Assembly (NCBI RefSeq): GCF_000379025.1
Contig: NZ_KB900619.1
Location: forward strand, 75,207-139,206
From: Orenia marismortui DSM 5156
GTDB taxonomy: Bacteria > Bacillota > Halanaerobiia > Halobacteroidales > Halobacteroidaceae
Direction: 5' to 3'
DNA length: 64,000 bases
Shown here: positions 35,940 to 44,736 of the stretch, piece after piece
Layout: every line of letters begins with the position of its first letter
Numbering within the stretch: the stretch's first letter is position 1
Translations under genes and position numbers: made by a program
Notes under the pieces: model-generated
The model's input: the letters and a program-made list of their open reading frames with translations, nothing else
Database searches by the model: none
Told to the model about the DNA's origin: nothing

Positions 35940-36587
35940 CTATAATTCATTCTTAACCTTTAAAGCTTCTTCATAGCTTAAATCCTTTATTTGGTCAATA
36001 GGCATTAGATCCATTAACTTTATAATTGGAATATCAGCTAAGATCTCTAAAATTTCCAGGGGAATCTCCCCTATCTCTTCTTCCAATTCACTGGCATTGA
36101 TCTCAAGTCTTTCTTCCTTCCATCTATTTCTATTACTTCTAGTAAAACCAGTAGAAACAATTGTCTTCCATTGATCTAATTCCATCATTCCTTTTTCATA
36201 AAAGTGATTATTTCTTAATTTATTTAAGCTATTAGATAATCTATGCTTCATATTCAAATCTACTTTATTCGAAAATAATAGATTCTCATCTGTGACAATC
36301 ATATCCCCCTGCTTCATTATGGTATCTTCTAACCTTTCTTTAACAAAATTTACTATTGCCATCACCAATAAATCTTCATCAATAAACTCCTCATCCACTA
36401 AATATAACATTCTCTCTTCAATTTCTTCTAGAATTTCATCTTCACCATAATTATTAGAATCGTTAATACTTCCTAAACTTAGCAAGATTGATTCTAATAA
36501 AGATTTAAAGTCATTAACCTTAGGATCAGCAGTTAACTTATTCCAACTATTTAAAGACTTGATTAGTTCATTAATTTCAGAGACCAT
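35940..36587 (-). CDS. Hypothetical acidic helical protein, 215 residues
   Basis: Unrecognised. Mostly helical and acidic, with stretches such as EDEILEEIEERMLYLVDEEFIDEDLL, and a C-terminal run (EIPLEILEILADIPIIKLMDLMPIDQ). A single basic segment, TRSNRNRWKEER, lies near residue 150. No signal peptide, membrane segment or known catalytic motif. The start after AAGGGGTG is better than the upstream ATG. It sits between a Spo0E-like gene (14-base gap) and cheR (65-base gap). It may connect chemotaxis and phosphorelay signalling; this is only positional. Confidence 0.6.
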   Translation of the reverse strand: MVSEINELIKSLNSWNKLTADPKVNDFKSLLESILLSLGSINDSNNYGEDEILEEIEERMLYLVDEEFIDEDLLVMAIVNFVKERLEDTIMKQGDMIVTDENLLFSNKVDLNMKHRLSNSLNKLRNNHFYEKGMMELDQWKTIVSTGFTRSNRNRWKEERLEINASELEEEIGEIPLEILEILADIPIIKLMDLMPIDQIKDLSYEEALKVKNEL

Positions 36588-36601
36588 TACTATCACCCCT
36601 T

Positions 36602-36802
36602 CTATTTATAATTAAAGATATTAAAATGATCATTTTCATTATTTATTTGACAGCTCTTCATATAGTTTAGTATTTCTTGGTCTAGAGCTCTGCTGATTGC
36701 TTGTACATCATCATCTAATAGATTCCCTTTTTTAATAGCAAGGGTTACCATCTTATCCTTTAACAGATCAACCTCTCTTCTAACACTATCTTTTGTAGCC
36801 AT
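36602..36802 (-). CDS. Spo0E-like aspartyl-phosphate phosphatase
   Basis: 66 residues, the size of the Spo0E family, which dephosphorylates the response regulator Spo0A and delays sporulation. The helical hairpin and the signature SRALDQEILNYM (Spo0E consensus SxxLDxxI) are visible at about residues 42-54. It is first in a run with an unknown protein and cheR. GAGGGGTG precedes the ATG. Its presence suggests a Spo0A phosphorelay and therefore probable sporulation ability. Confidence 0.75.
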   Translation of the reverse strand: MATKDSVRREVDLLKDKMVTLAIKKGNLLDDDVQAISRALDQEILNYMKSCQINNENDHFNIFNYK

Positions 36803-37109
36803 AAATAAACTTCACCCCTCTTCTTTATATCATCTTAAATTAATGTAGAAATAATAGGAGGGCTATAAAATTTGGCTATTATATATATTTTCAACTCTTA
36901 AGCTAAATCTAATAATTAGAAATATTATCTCATCTTTTATTTGAATTACTTGCTTTTCTATCTTTATCATAATTATAGCACCCTATTCTATCTAATTAAT
37001 CACAATTAACTTACAATTAAGTCACAAAGAATAAAATTCAAAAAATATTCTGATAATAAGTAAATTTAATAGTTAAAACTTATTAAATAAAATATACTTA
37101 AATTGCAAT
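36803..37109. other. AT-rich intergenic region between the Spo0E-like gene and the IS element
   Basis: About 305 bases with no gene on either strand. It must hold the promoter of the Spo0E-like gene. I see no clear operator, riboswitch or terminator. Confidence 0.4.
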
Positions 37110-38305
37110 ATTAAATTGAACTAGTTTCAAACTGTAATAATTTGGTTAATTAGTTATATAGAATTTCTCTTAGTTGATCTTCAAAAGCTTCATCAGGAGT
37201 TAGGTATCCTAAAATTTTTCTTGGTAGAGTATTACACCAGTTTTGAACTCTAGCAATAGATTCAATAGAGAATTCACTTATACTTCTGCCTTTAGGTATA
37301 AAACGTCTTATGAGACCATTATGACGTTCATTGGTACCTCTTTCCCATGATGAATAGGGATGAGTAAAATATACTTTTGTATCAACTATTTCTTCTATAA
37401 CACCTAGCTCTGAAAATTCAGAGCCATTATCGCAGGTAAAGCTTTTAAATACATTAGAAAAAAGCTCTCCAGAGTCTTTGATTAGTTTTAATATAGCATT
37501 TTGAACAGATTCAGCTGTTTTACCAGGAATTTTACGAATGATTTCTTTACGAGTCATGCGCTCTGTCATAGTGAGTAAAACTTCATCATTTTTATTCTTT
37601 TTACCAATAACAGTGTCAATTTCCCAATGCCCAAATTCACTGCGATCATTAATATTTTCAGGGCGTTCATCGATACTTGTGCCAAGTTTCTTTTTATTAC
37701 GCTTAAGACATTTTGATTTTGAAGAACGTTTAAGCTTCAATGGCAAATCAATATTGCTAATCTGAAGTAGTCCAAGATCTATATAGTTATATAGAGTTTT
37801 AGTGCATACCATCTCTGACTTTGAGAATTTGTTATGCAGCTTTGCTGCACCACAAATAGAATCAAGAGATTGTTTATGCTCGCAAAATAACTCTATAACA
37901 TAATCAATGAATGTTTCACATTCTAAAAGCTTAAATTTCGGTCCGCAATTTTTACGATTAGATTCATAAACTTTTTGACCAGCGTCAGGGAAGTAAATCT
38001 CTACAGTTTTATTGCCTTTAATTTGGGAAACTGTACCACGCTTTAACTCGTTTCTAATTGTATTAGAAGCTCTACCTAGACGTTTTGCAATAGCATAAGG
38101 CGACATTCCTTCGGAATGTAACAATGCAATTTGACCACGCTCATAAGCATTTAGGTGTTTATTTTTTCGGGATTTTGGTGTATCATTTAAGTAGTCCATA
38201 GTGTGCACCCTCCTGTAATTTTTTGTTTTGTGGTGATTCAATTATATTACAGTTTGGTCCACTATGGGCATTTTTTTATTAATTTTTTTATTAGTTCAAT
38301 TTAAT
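37110..38305 (-). mobile_element. IS30-family insertion sequence
   Basis: About 1.2 kb enclosing one transposase gene. Identical 14-base terminal inverted repeats, ATTAAATTGAACTA, lie at 37110-37123 and 38292-38305. A second matched pair, CAAACTGTAATA, lies just inside (37128 and about 38260). The spacing of the two pairs differs between ends, so the outer boundary is approximate. I could not define a target duplication. It sits between the Spo0E-like operon and the large regulator cluster. Confidence 0.8.
37150..38199 (-). CDS. IS30-family transposase
   Basis: 349 residues. An N-terminal helix-turn-helix (ERGQIALLHSEGMSPYAIAKRLGRASNTIRNELKRG) and a DDE catalytic core: GHWEIDTVIG, FTCDNGSEF and ERHNGLIRRFIPKG. 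The frame is intact and all three catalytic acidic residues are present, so the element is probably active. The start is the ATG after CAGGAGGG; an upstream ATG in frame lacks a site. Confidence 0.95.
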   Translation of the reverse strand: MDYLNDTPKSRKNKHLNAYERGQIALLHSEGMSPYAIAKRLGRASNTIRNELKRGTVSQIKGNKTVEIYFPDAGQKVYESNRKNCGPKFKLLECETFIDYVIELFCEHKQSLDSICGAAKLHNKFSKSEMVCTKTLYNYIDLGLLQISNIDLPLKLKRSSKSKCLKRNKKKLGTSIDERPENINDRSEFGHWEIDTVIGKKNKNDEVLLTMTERMTRKEIIRKIPGKTAESVQNAILKLIKDSGELFSNVFKSFTCDNGSEFSELGVIEEIVDTKVYFTHPYSSWERGTNERHNGLIRRFIPKGRSISEFSIESIARVQNWCNTLPRKILGYLTPDEAFEDQLREILYN

Positions 38306-38370
38306 TATACAATCAACCTAAATAAAATATATTAATAAAACTCAGAACTATTGAACTTAATATGGAAAAT

Positions 38371-38395
38371 AAAAAGCACCAAAAGGTGCTTTTTT
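38371..38395 (-). terminator. Terminator of regulator A
   Basis: AAAAAGCACC, an AAAA loop and GGTGCTTTTT form a perfect stem, overlapping the TAA stop of regulator A. On the minus strand the stem ends in TTTTTATTTTCC. Confidence 0.85.
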
Positions 38396-41300
38396 AAATG
38401 ATAATTGAATGATAATAATTTTTTATATTACTATTAGGACTAATATTTAAATCTTCTTCTAAAACTTTTTTGCAAACTTGATAGGTCTTAATAGCAAATT
38501 CTCTTCTATTAATCTGATCATAACTCTTCATCTTATATAAATAAGCCCGTTCAAAATATTTATCAATCTTCAAAATTCTATTAGCTAAATTAATATTAGC
38601 CTTATATTCTTGATTATCATAATAGTAAGCCAATACTTCATCAGCCACTTCTACAAACAAATTCTCTAAGCGTTCTCTCTCCCTTATAATAAAATCACTA
38701 TAAAGATCACCAGCTAAGAAATCTCCTTGATAAAGGTCAACTGCCTTCTTATAATAATTCATCCTAATTATCTCATCTCTAGCCTTATTACCTCTTTCTA
38801 TTAATTCTTCAAAAGTTTTAACATCATAAAAATAGGAGAATTGATTAGATAGCCCATAAGATAATCCATTTTTAACAATAAAATAACTATCTGTCCTAGA
38901 CTTTCTATCTGGCTCTAAAATCTTATTTAAACTATTCAAACTAACATTAAAGCTATGAACTGCAGATTTTTGATCTTTATCTGGCCATAATATATCACAA
39001 ATTCTATCTCTAGGAATCATCTTATCGTAGTTTACTAGAAATAATTTAAATAATTCCTTAGCATTCTTCCGCTTCCATTCACTTGAATCAACTTTATATT
39101 TATCTCGATATAATTCTAATCTTCCAAAAGCCTTAATCTTCAATGAATATCCTGGAGCCCGATCAAAGGAAGCTAAATCAATCTTCTTCAATATTTTATT
39201 AATATATTCACTTTCAATATTATTTTTCTTCGCTTCAATTAGCATCGGAATGATTCTATTTGGATCTCTAAAGCCAAGCATAGAAGACTTAATTAGTAAT
39301 TCCTCACAACCCCCTTCTTTAATGATTTCTAAGCCTTGCTGTAAATATTTATAACAAGATTCTTTATTTTCATCTTTATAATTCACTAATGCCAACAACA
39401 ATAAGGTTGAAGCCAAATACATTCTATTATTTAAACTCATTAACTTATCTTTAGATTCCTCTAAATAATAAGAGCAACTTTCTCTATCACCTTTAAAGTA
39501 ACAGCTAGTAGCTATTACCCTTGAAATCATACTACTTAAAAATTTATAGTTTCTCTCCTCTAATAACTTTAAATCTTTTAGACAACTCTCTATACTCTGC
39601 CCACCTTCTCCATAAAAAGAATCAGCAAGAAGTGATTTAGCCCTTAATTCAAACTCATGCCAGAAAAGATTGAGTTTTTTGCTATCTAATACAGCTTTGA
39701 AGTTAAGATAACTATTCTTCAAATCTTCATATCCTTCTAGCCCTAAGAACTCATAAACATTGCTCAGATAATAGTTGAAAAATTCTTCTATCAGCTCACC
39801 TCGATTTGAGTTTTTATTCCAAATATACTCTAAAGCCTCATACTTCTCTCCCCTGATTAGTCTAATCACTACTGGCAAAGTGATAGTATAAAATAATCTA
39901 CAATCAAAAAAGCTCTTTCCTTCTAGCTCTAGACTGTCAATTAATTCTTGGCACTGTCTGAAGTTCCCCTTAATAAGACAGATATATGCCTTTAACTCCT
40001 TATAGAGTTCTTCTTCAACTTGACTATCTGCTAGTCTCTTCTCTGCTTCTTTTAAGTTAGAATCTATAATATTCTCTATAATCTCTAAATATAAGAGCTC
40101 TCTTCTTTCCTCCACAGAAAAAGATTCTTTAAATTTATTTAGCTTATCTATATATACTAGCAAATTCCTAGACATTAAAAAGGAATATATCTTAGCAATT
40201 TTAAATAAGACCTTGATCATAAGTTCATCCTCTTCATTCACTAACATATCTTCAGCCTGCAAATAGATTCTAAGTGCATTATCAATTTCATCCTTCTTAA
40301 GATAAAGGTCTCCTTGGTAGATGAGCAATCTAGGATTTGAAGCTATCTTATCCTCTGGAAGATGATCTAAACACTTCTCTAATAGATTAAATTCTTCATT
40401 TGCTAACCATCTATCGGAATTTTTATTGATTAAATTTATTATTTCTTTATCTTCTTCTGTATCTAAAACATGATAGGCTAAATCCTCATAAAAGTTTAGA
40501 TCTTCATATACCTCTCTTACTTTCTGTTGTGAAAATTTCATATCATAGAGGTTATTGGCCTCTTCTCTTAAAAATGATTGAAAGATATTATGATATCGAA
40601 ATATATTCTTTTCTTCTCTATAGATAAATACTCCTCGATTGATCAGTTCTTGAATTATCTCTTGACTATTATCTATCTCTAATAATTTATTACATATATC
40701 AGTATTAAGGTTTCTTAAAATTGATGTCTTTAAAAGAAATTCTTTTAAAGTTGGATCACCTGATAATTTGTCCAAAACCTCATACTTTAAATAAGTAAAT
40801 ATCACCTTAAAACTGGCTTTATCATTCAAAATTTTCTCTAACCCAACTCCCTCTTTAATCCTCCTAGCAATCAAATCAACAACTAAAATCCAACCTTCAC
40901 TAATCTCTTTGATCTGTCTAATCTCACTTTTTGAAAGGCACAACTTATACTCTGATAAAAATAACTCTTCAATCTGATAACTATCTAGTATAAATTCTCT
41001 ATCTTCAATTTTCATTGCCTTAGCCATTAATTCCCAATAATCAAACTTTGGATAATTAATATAGCCTTGATTGATAATTATTAAATGAAAATTCTTTTCT
41101 AACATATCTATAAATAATTCGAAATAGCAGCAAAAATCATCACTTAAAGAAATTAACTCAAAATTATCAACTATTAAAAATATATCTTTTTTAAGTTCTG
41201 CTAATACTTTAATTAAAGATTCTATAAACTCTTCTCCCTGAATTTCACCAGCTTTAAATTGAGTTATGATCTTTTTAGCTCTTTCAAATTTATCCGCATA

Positions 41301-41555
41301 ATCAAACTCTAAAAATGATACTATATTTTCCCAAAATTCAAAAATACCCGTTTTACTCTTTAAACTATACCAATAACTACTCTTAGGGTAATTCTTGTGG
41401 AAAAATTTAGCTACCTGCTTTGTCTTTCCATAACCCGACTTACCCTCAATTAGGGTTAATGAATATCTTGGAATCTTCTTTAAATTTTCTATTATCTTCT
41501 TATTTTCCCAATGATTATTTCCTCCTGGCAAATAAAGCTCTGCTCTGTTTATCAT
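38394..41555 (-). CDS. STAND-type ATPase / BTAD transcriptional regulator A
   Basis: 1,053 residues. An N-terminal P-loop ATPase of MalT/STAND type (Walker A GKSGYGKT at 38-45, Walker B FLIVDNFEL near 118) is followed by a winged-helix-like arm (about 280-350) and a long helical, TPR-like region (about 400-820). Then come an OmpR-like winged helix (FGRLELYR..KRKNAKELFKLFLVN, LWPDKD, LNSLNKILEP) and a C-terminal BTAD helical domain (EELIERG, YQGDFL, ERAYLYKMKSYDQ). DNA binding is thus near the C-terminus, unlike AfsR-type SARPs. One of four paralogues here; ligand and targets are unknown. Start set at the ATG after GGGGAGGG. Confidence 0.85.
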   Translation of the reverse strand: MINRAELYLPGGNNHWENKKIIENLKKIPRYSLTLIEGKSGYGKTKQVAKFFHKNYPKSSYWYSLKSKTGIFEFWENIVSFLEFDYADKFERAKKIITQFKAGEIQGEEFIESLIKVLAELKKDIFLIVDNFELISLSDDFCCYFELFIDMLEKNFHLIIINQGYINYPKFDYWELMAKAMKIEDREFILDSYQIEELFLSEYKLCLSKSEIRQIKEISEGWILVVDLIARRIKEGVGLEKILNDKASFKVIFTYLKYEVLDKLSGDPTLKEFLLKTSILRNLNTDICNKLLEIDNSQEIIQELINRGVFIYREEKNIFRYHNIFQSFLREEANNLYDMKFSQQKVREVYEDLNFYEDLAYHVLDTEEDKEIINLINKNSDRWLANEEFNLLEKCLDHLPEDKIASNPRLLIYQGDLYLKKDEIDNALRIYLQAEDMLVNEEDELMIKVLFKIAKIYSFLMSRNLLVYIDKLNKFKESFSVEERRELLYLEIIENIIDSNLKEAEKRLADSQVEEELYKELKAYICLIKGNFRQCQELIDSLELEGKSFFDCRLFYTITLPVVIRLIRGEKYEALEYIWNKNSNRGELIEEFFNYYLSNVYEFLGLEGYEDLKNSYLNFKAVLDSKKLNLFWHEFELRAKSLLADSFYGEGGQSIESCLKDLKLLEERNYKFLSSMISRVIATSCYFKGDRESCSYYLEESKDKLMSLNNRMYLASTLLLLALVNYKDENKESCYKYLQQGLEIIKEGGCEELLIKSSMLGFRDPNRIIPMLIEAKKNNIESEYINKILKKIDLASFDRAPGYSLKIKAFGRLELYRDKYKVDSSEWKRKNAKELFKLFLVNYDKMIPRDRICDILWPDKDQKSAVHSFNVSLNSLNKILEPDRKSRTDSYFIVKNGLSYGLSNQFSYFYDVKTFEELIERGNKARDEIIRMNYYKKAVDLYQGDFLAGDLYSDFIIRERERLENLFVEVADEVLAYYYDNQEYKANINLANRILKIDKYFERAYLYKMKSYDQINRREFAIKTYQVCKKVLEEDLNISPNSNIKNYYHSIII

Positions 41556-41763
41556 ATTAACCCTCCCCACTACTTTCTCTAACAATCAATCCTAATAAAA
41601 ACACAATTTACATATATAACCATCAAATTTCTACATTTATCTACTTTTATTATAACAAAGATTGCTTTCATAACTATTACATATCACTTACAAAAGCTTT
41701 ACAAAATTGAATTTAAAGAGAACTGTCATAAAGAAACATAAGTCGACAAAATACTCCTAACAC

Positions 41764-41790
41764 AAAAAAACCACCCTTTCAGGTGGTTTA
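41764..41790 (-). terminator. Terminator of the GGDEF-EAL gene
   Basis: AAACCACC and GGTGGTTT form the stem with a CTTTCA loop, followed by a T run on the minus strand (TTTTTTTGTG). It lies 11 bases past the gene's stop. Confidence 0.8.
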
Positions 41791-41800
41791 ATAAACATAT

Positions 41801-43878
41801 TTAATTCAAAAAATATTCTTCTACCTCTTTAGCACTTACTGGTTTAGAAAAGAGATATCCTTGACCTATATTACAACTATTATTTCTCAAAAAAGATAAT
41901 TGTTCTCTAGTTTCAATACCTTCAGCTATGATACTAAAGTTTAAATTATTCCCCATATTAATAATAGTCTTAGCTAAAACCTGCTTTTTAGCTTTAGTTA
42001 CTAGACCATCAATAAAGGACTTATCGATCTTGAGACTATCAATCGGTAGATCACTTATAATATTCAATGATGAATATCCTGTTCCAAAATCATCAATTGA
42101 AACAGTTACACCTATCTCTTTTAATGCAATTAATTTATGATTTAGGTCACTTACATTTCTCATTATATTCTCTGTTATCTCTATCTCCAAAAATTCCGGT
42201 TTTAGAGATGTTTCTTCAATTACTTTTTTTACACTATCAACAAAATCATCTTCTTGCAACTGTCTAATCGATACATTAACAGCTACACGAATAGGATCAA
42301 AACCAGCATCTTGCCATCTTTTATTCTGTTCACAAACTGTACGCAGTATCCATTTACCCATAGGAACAATTAATCCTGTCTCTTCTGCTATTGGTATAAA
42401 CTCAACTGGAGATATCATTCCTTTCCTAGGGTGCTTCCATCTAATCAAGGCTTCAATTCCAGTTAATTTCTCTGTACTTAAATCAAATTGGGGCTGATAG
42501 ATCATAAATAGTTCATCATTTCTGATGGCTTTTTTCAGATCATTCTCCAACTCTATCTTATTATAATATCTCTTCTCTATTTCACTATTATAAAACTTAT
42601 AATTTCCTCCTACTCTCTTTTTAGCTTCATACATGGCTATATCAGCATGTTTTAGTAAATCTTCTAAATCCTCTCCCCCTTCTGGATAGCTACTAATCCC
42701 TATACTAGCAGAAGTAGCTATGCTATTTCCTCCTACCATAAAGGGATAAGAAATCTTGTCAATTATTCTTTGCGATACTTTTTTTATTATAGCTTTAGAT
42801 TCTTCTTCCATTAGAATAATAAATTCATCTCCACCTAATCGTGCTACAATATCCTTCTTTCTAACTGAACTCTTTAACCGTTTTGCTACTTGCTCAAGAA
42901 AGATATCGCCTGTATTATGGCCTAGAGTATCATTGATTAATTTAAATCTATCTAAATCAATAAATAAAATATTAAAGTTCTTTATCTCAGCTTTAGATAT
43001 CAACTCTTCAATATAATTATAGATATAATATCTATTGGGCAATCCAGTTAACTGGTCATGATTTGCAATATACTCAATCTTATCCTTCATATCTTTCTCT
43101 TCTGTAATATCCTTGGCTATACCGTAAACACCCACTAGCTCATTATTAGCTTTCATAGGAAAGACCTTCACAGCTAAATCTAAACTTTTATTCTCCTTAT
43201 TTAAAATACGACATTCAAAACTTTGTGCTTCTCCATTAAGGGCTTTCTGATAATAGCCCCATACTTCCTTACATTCCTCTTCAAAGACTAAATCTTCAAA
43301 ACTCATCTTTAATAGTTCTTCTTGATTATATCCAGTTAACTTTTGTGAAGCAGAGTTAACTGAGGTAAATTACCATCAGAATCAGAGGCAAATACTGAAT
43401 CAGGATTATATTCAAATAAAGATTGAAAACGTTCTTTATTCTCTTTAATACTATTCTCTATCTCTTTTCTTTCTGTAATATCTTTAAATACTGTAATAAT
43501 CACTTCATCACCTGAAATATTAGTAATTTGACAAGCTAACTCTACTAATGCCTTATCACCATCAGCTCTATCAATCTCTATCTCGTGCCAATCTAAATCC
43601 CCATCATCATATACCTCATTTATCCTATCTATTAGCACTTGATTATAATCTGCTGATATAAAATCAAATACCGACCTACAAATTATATCTTCTAAAGATT
43701 TGACTCCCAAAGTATCTAGAGCTAATTTATTAGCATATAGAATTTTCTTCTTTTGGTGAATTAAGATTGGTTGAGGAATTGATGCTATTAAATCTCTGTA
43801 AGTCATATTTTCCTGCCTTAAAAAAAGGATACATTCTCTCATATTACTTATACTTCTAAACTTCTTATCCTTCTTCAT
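41801..43878 (-). pseudogene. PAS-PAS-GGDEF-EAL gene broken by a one-base frameshift
   Basis: Makes or degrades c-di-GMP when intact. The 5' part encodes two PAS domains (start ATG at 43878 after GAGGTGG). At about 43367-43371 the frame changes: DSDGNLPQ... ends at a stop near 43336, while the +1 frame reads FTSVNSASQKLTGYNQEELLKMSFEDL and continues without break. Adding one T to the TTT run restores 692 residues. The 3' part has PAS, GGDEF (ARLGGDEF), EAL (GIEALIRW) and DDFGTGYS all intact. A restart could give a GGDEF-EAL protein of 501 residues. Could be phase variation in a T-run, a fixed mutation or a sequencing error. Confidence 0.85.
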
Positions 43879-43990
43879 CAGATCCCACCTCTTTCTCGTG
43901 TGCAAATATTATAATTTTAATCTATATTAATACCATAAAATTTCTGATATTTAAATTCAACCTTTAACTCAACCATTGTTTTCAATGTGA

Positions 43991-44033
43991 TTTTAAACCA
44001 TATTGACCAGATTATTCTAAACCATATTGTCAA
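43991..44033. repeat. Two direct repeats upstream of the GGDEF-EAL gene
   Basis: TTTTAAACCATATTGACCA and TTCTAAACCATATTGTCAA are spaced 24 bases apart, about 115-155 bases upstream of the GGDEF-EAL start codon. The spacing near two helical turns suggests an activator or repressor operator. No factor is known. Confidence 0.4.
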
Positions 44034-44040
44034 AATAAAA

Positions 44041-44070
44041 ATAAGGCCCAGGAAAAATCCTAGACCTTAT
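44041..44070 (-). terminator. Strong terminator not assigned to a gene
   Basis: On the minus strand ATAAGGTCTAGGA and TCCTGGGCCTTAT form a 13-bp stem (two G-U pairs) with a TTTT loop, followed by TTTTATTTTG. The next upstream gene has its own terminator at 44713, so this one ends a separate transcript. Confidence 0.8.
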
Positions 44071-44442
44071 CTTCCATAAATACTAGTTCATAGATTATTA
44101 GATGTAAACTAAATTTGATAATCTTATTTTAATTCAAATCTTTTTAAATATGCTGATTGATAAGTTTTCCTAAATATTCCTACACACATACTTAAGCAAT
44201 TTCTCCTATAATGAAAAATCTTCATTAACTTCAATTTTTGTTAAATCTCTACTTTAATAATAAGTAAATATTTTGATGCTTAAAATATCAAATATTAAAT
44301 TTTATCCCTGTTAAATCTATTAAAATATTCCTTCTATAGCTCTTTTTATAATCACTAGTACTAAAAATTTTATTAGTAGGGAGGTTTAGTCAACTAATCT
44401 AATATAAATTATAGATTGGAAGACTATTTAAATTGGAATCCA

Positions 44443-44461
44443 AACGATAATAGTTATCGTT
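44443..44461 (-). promoter_or_regulatory. Fur-like operator
   Basis: A perfect 8-3-8 palindrome, AACGATAA TAG TTATCGTT. Compared with the 7-1-7 Fur consensus it matches 11 of 14 positions. It begins just downstream of the predicted transcription start, where a repressor would block polymerase. Confidence 0.6.
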
Positions 44462-44470
44462 CTTGATTAA

Positions 44471-44499
44471 ATTATACTACTACTTTCCATCATTGTCAA
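44471..44499 (-). promoter_or_regulatory. Consensus sigma-A promoter
   Basis: On the minus strand TTGACA and TATAAT are separated by exactly 17 bases, a perfect consensus match and the best promoter in the window. It drives no visible gene, only the predicted small transcript. Confidence 0.8.
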
Positions 44500-44712
44500 G
44501 ATTATTTATGTATTTCTTGTCGAATTTTGAGTTTTTCTTCTTTGCTTATTTTTTTTAGTGTCAACTTTTACTCCTAAAGATCATATATTAGCTAAAGATT
44601 AGTAGACTTCATTAAATAATGATCATGGATAAGTAAGGAGTAAATAAGTTAACTAGTTATTCCTTACTGCAACTTTACACCCAAATTAAAACTTTTTATT
44701 TACAAAATAACA

Positions 44713-44736
44713 AAAAGAGCCTATTCAGGCTCTTTT
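44713..44736 (-). terminator. Terminator of regulator B
   Basis: AAAAGAGCC and GGCTCTTTT form a perfect stem with a six-base loop, overlapping the stop codon of regulator B and followed by TTGTTATTTTG on the minus strand. Confidence 0.8.

Larger units (their letters stand above)
44030..44464 (-). ncRNA. Predicted regulated transcript with no sizeable ORF
   Basis: A transcription unit on the minus strand. It starts just after a consensus promoter (44471-44499), reads through a Fur-like operator and ends at a strong terminator (stem 44041-44070). The largest ORF inside is 33 codons (44124-44225, MKIFHYRRNC...), with two Cys and no convincing ribosome binding site. The unit is either a small RNA repressed by Fur, an RyhB/FsrA-like idea, or the remains of an iron gene that lost its coding region. 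Existence of the signals is seen; the transcript is inferred. Confidence 0.45.

Noticed and set aside
37538-37765. Plus-strand ORFs inside the transposase, chemoreceptors, hflX and others
   Set aside because: They are antisense shadows of well-supported genes, lacking ribosome binding sites and family features.
44517-44524. Spo0A box TTGTCGAA, and a weaker one at 41752
   Set aside because: A 7-8-base match is expected by chance in 64 kb, and neither lies at a promoter I can define.
44502-44564. 20-codon ORF (TTG start, AGGAG site) just upstream of the Fur-like promoter
   Set aside because: Short, very basic, no neighbour or family support. The site could be fortuitous in AT-rich DNA. It is noted here but not annotated.
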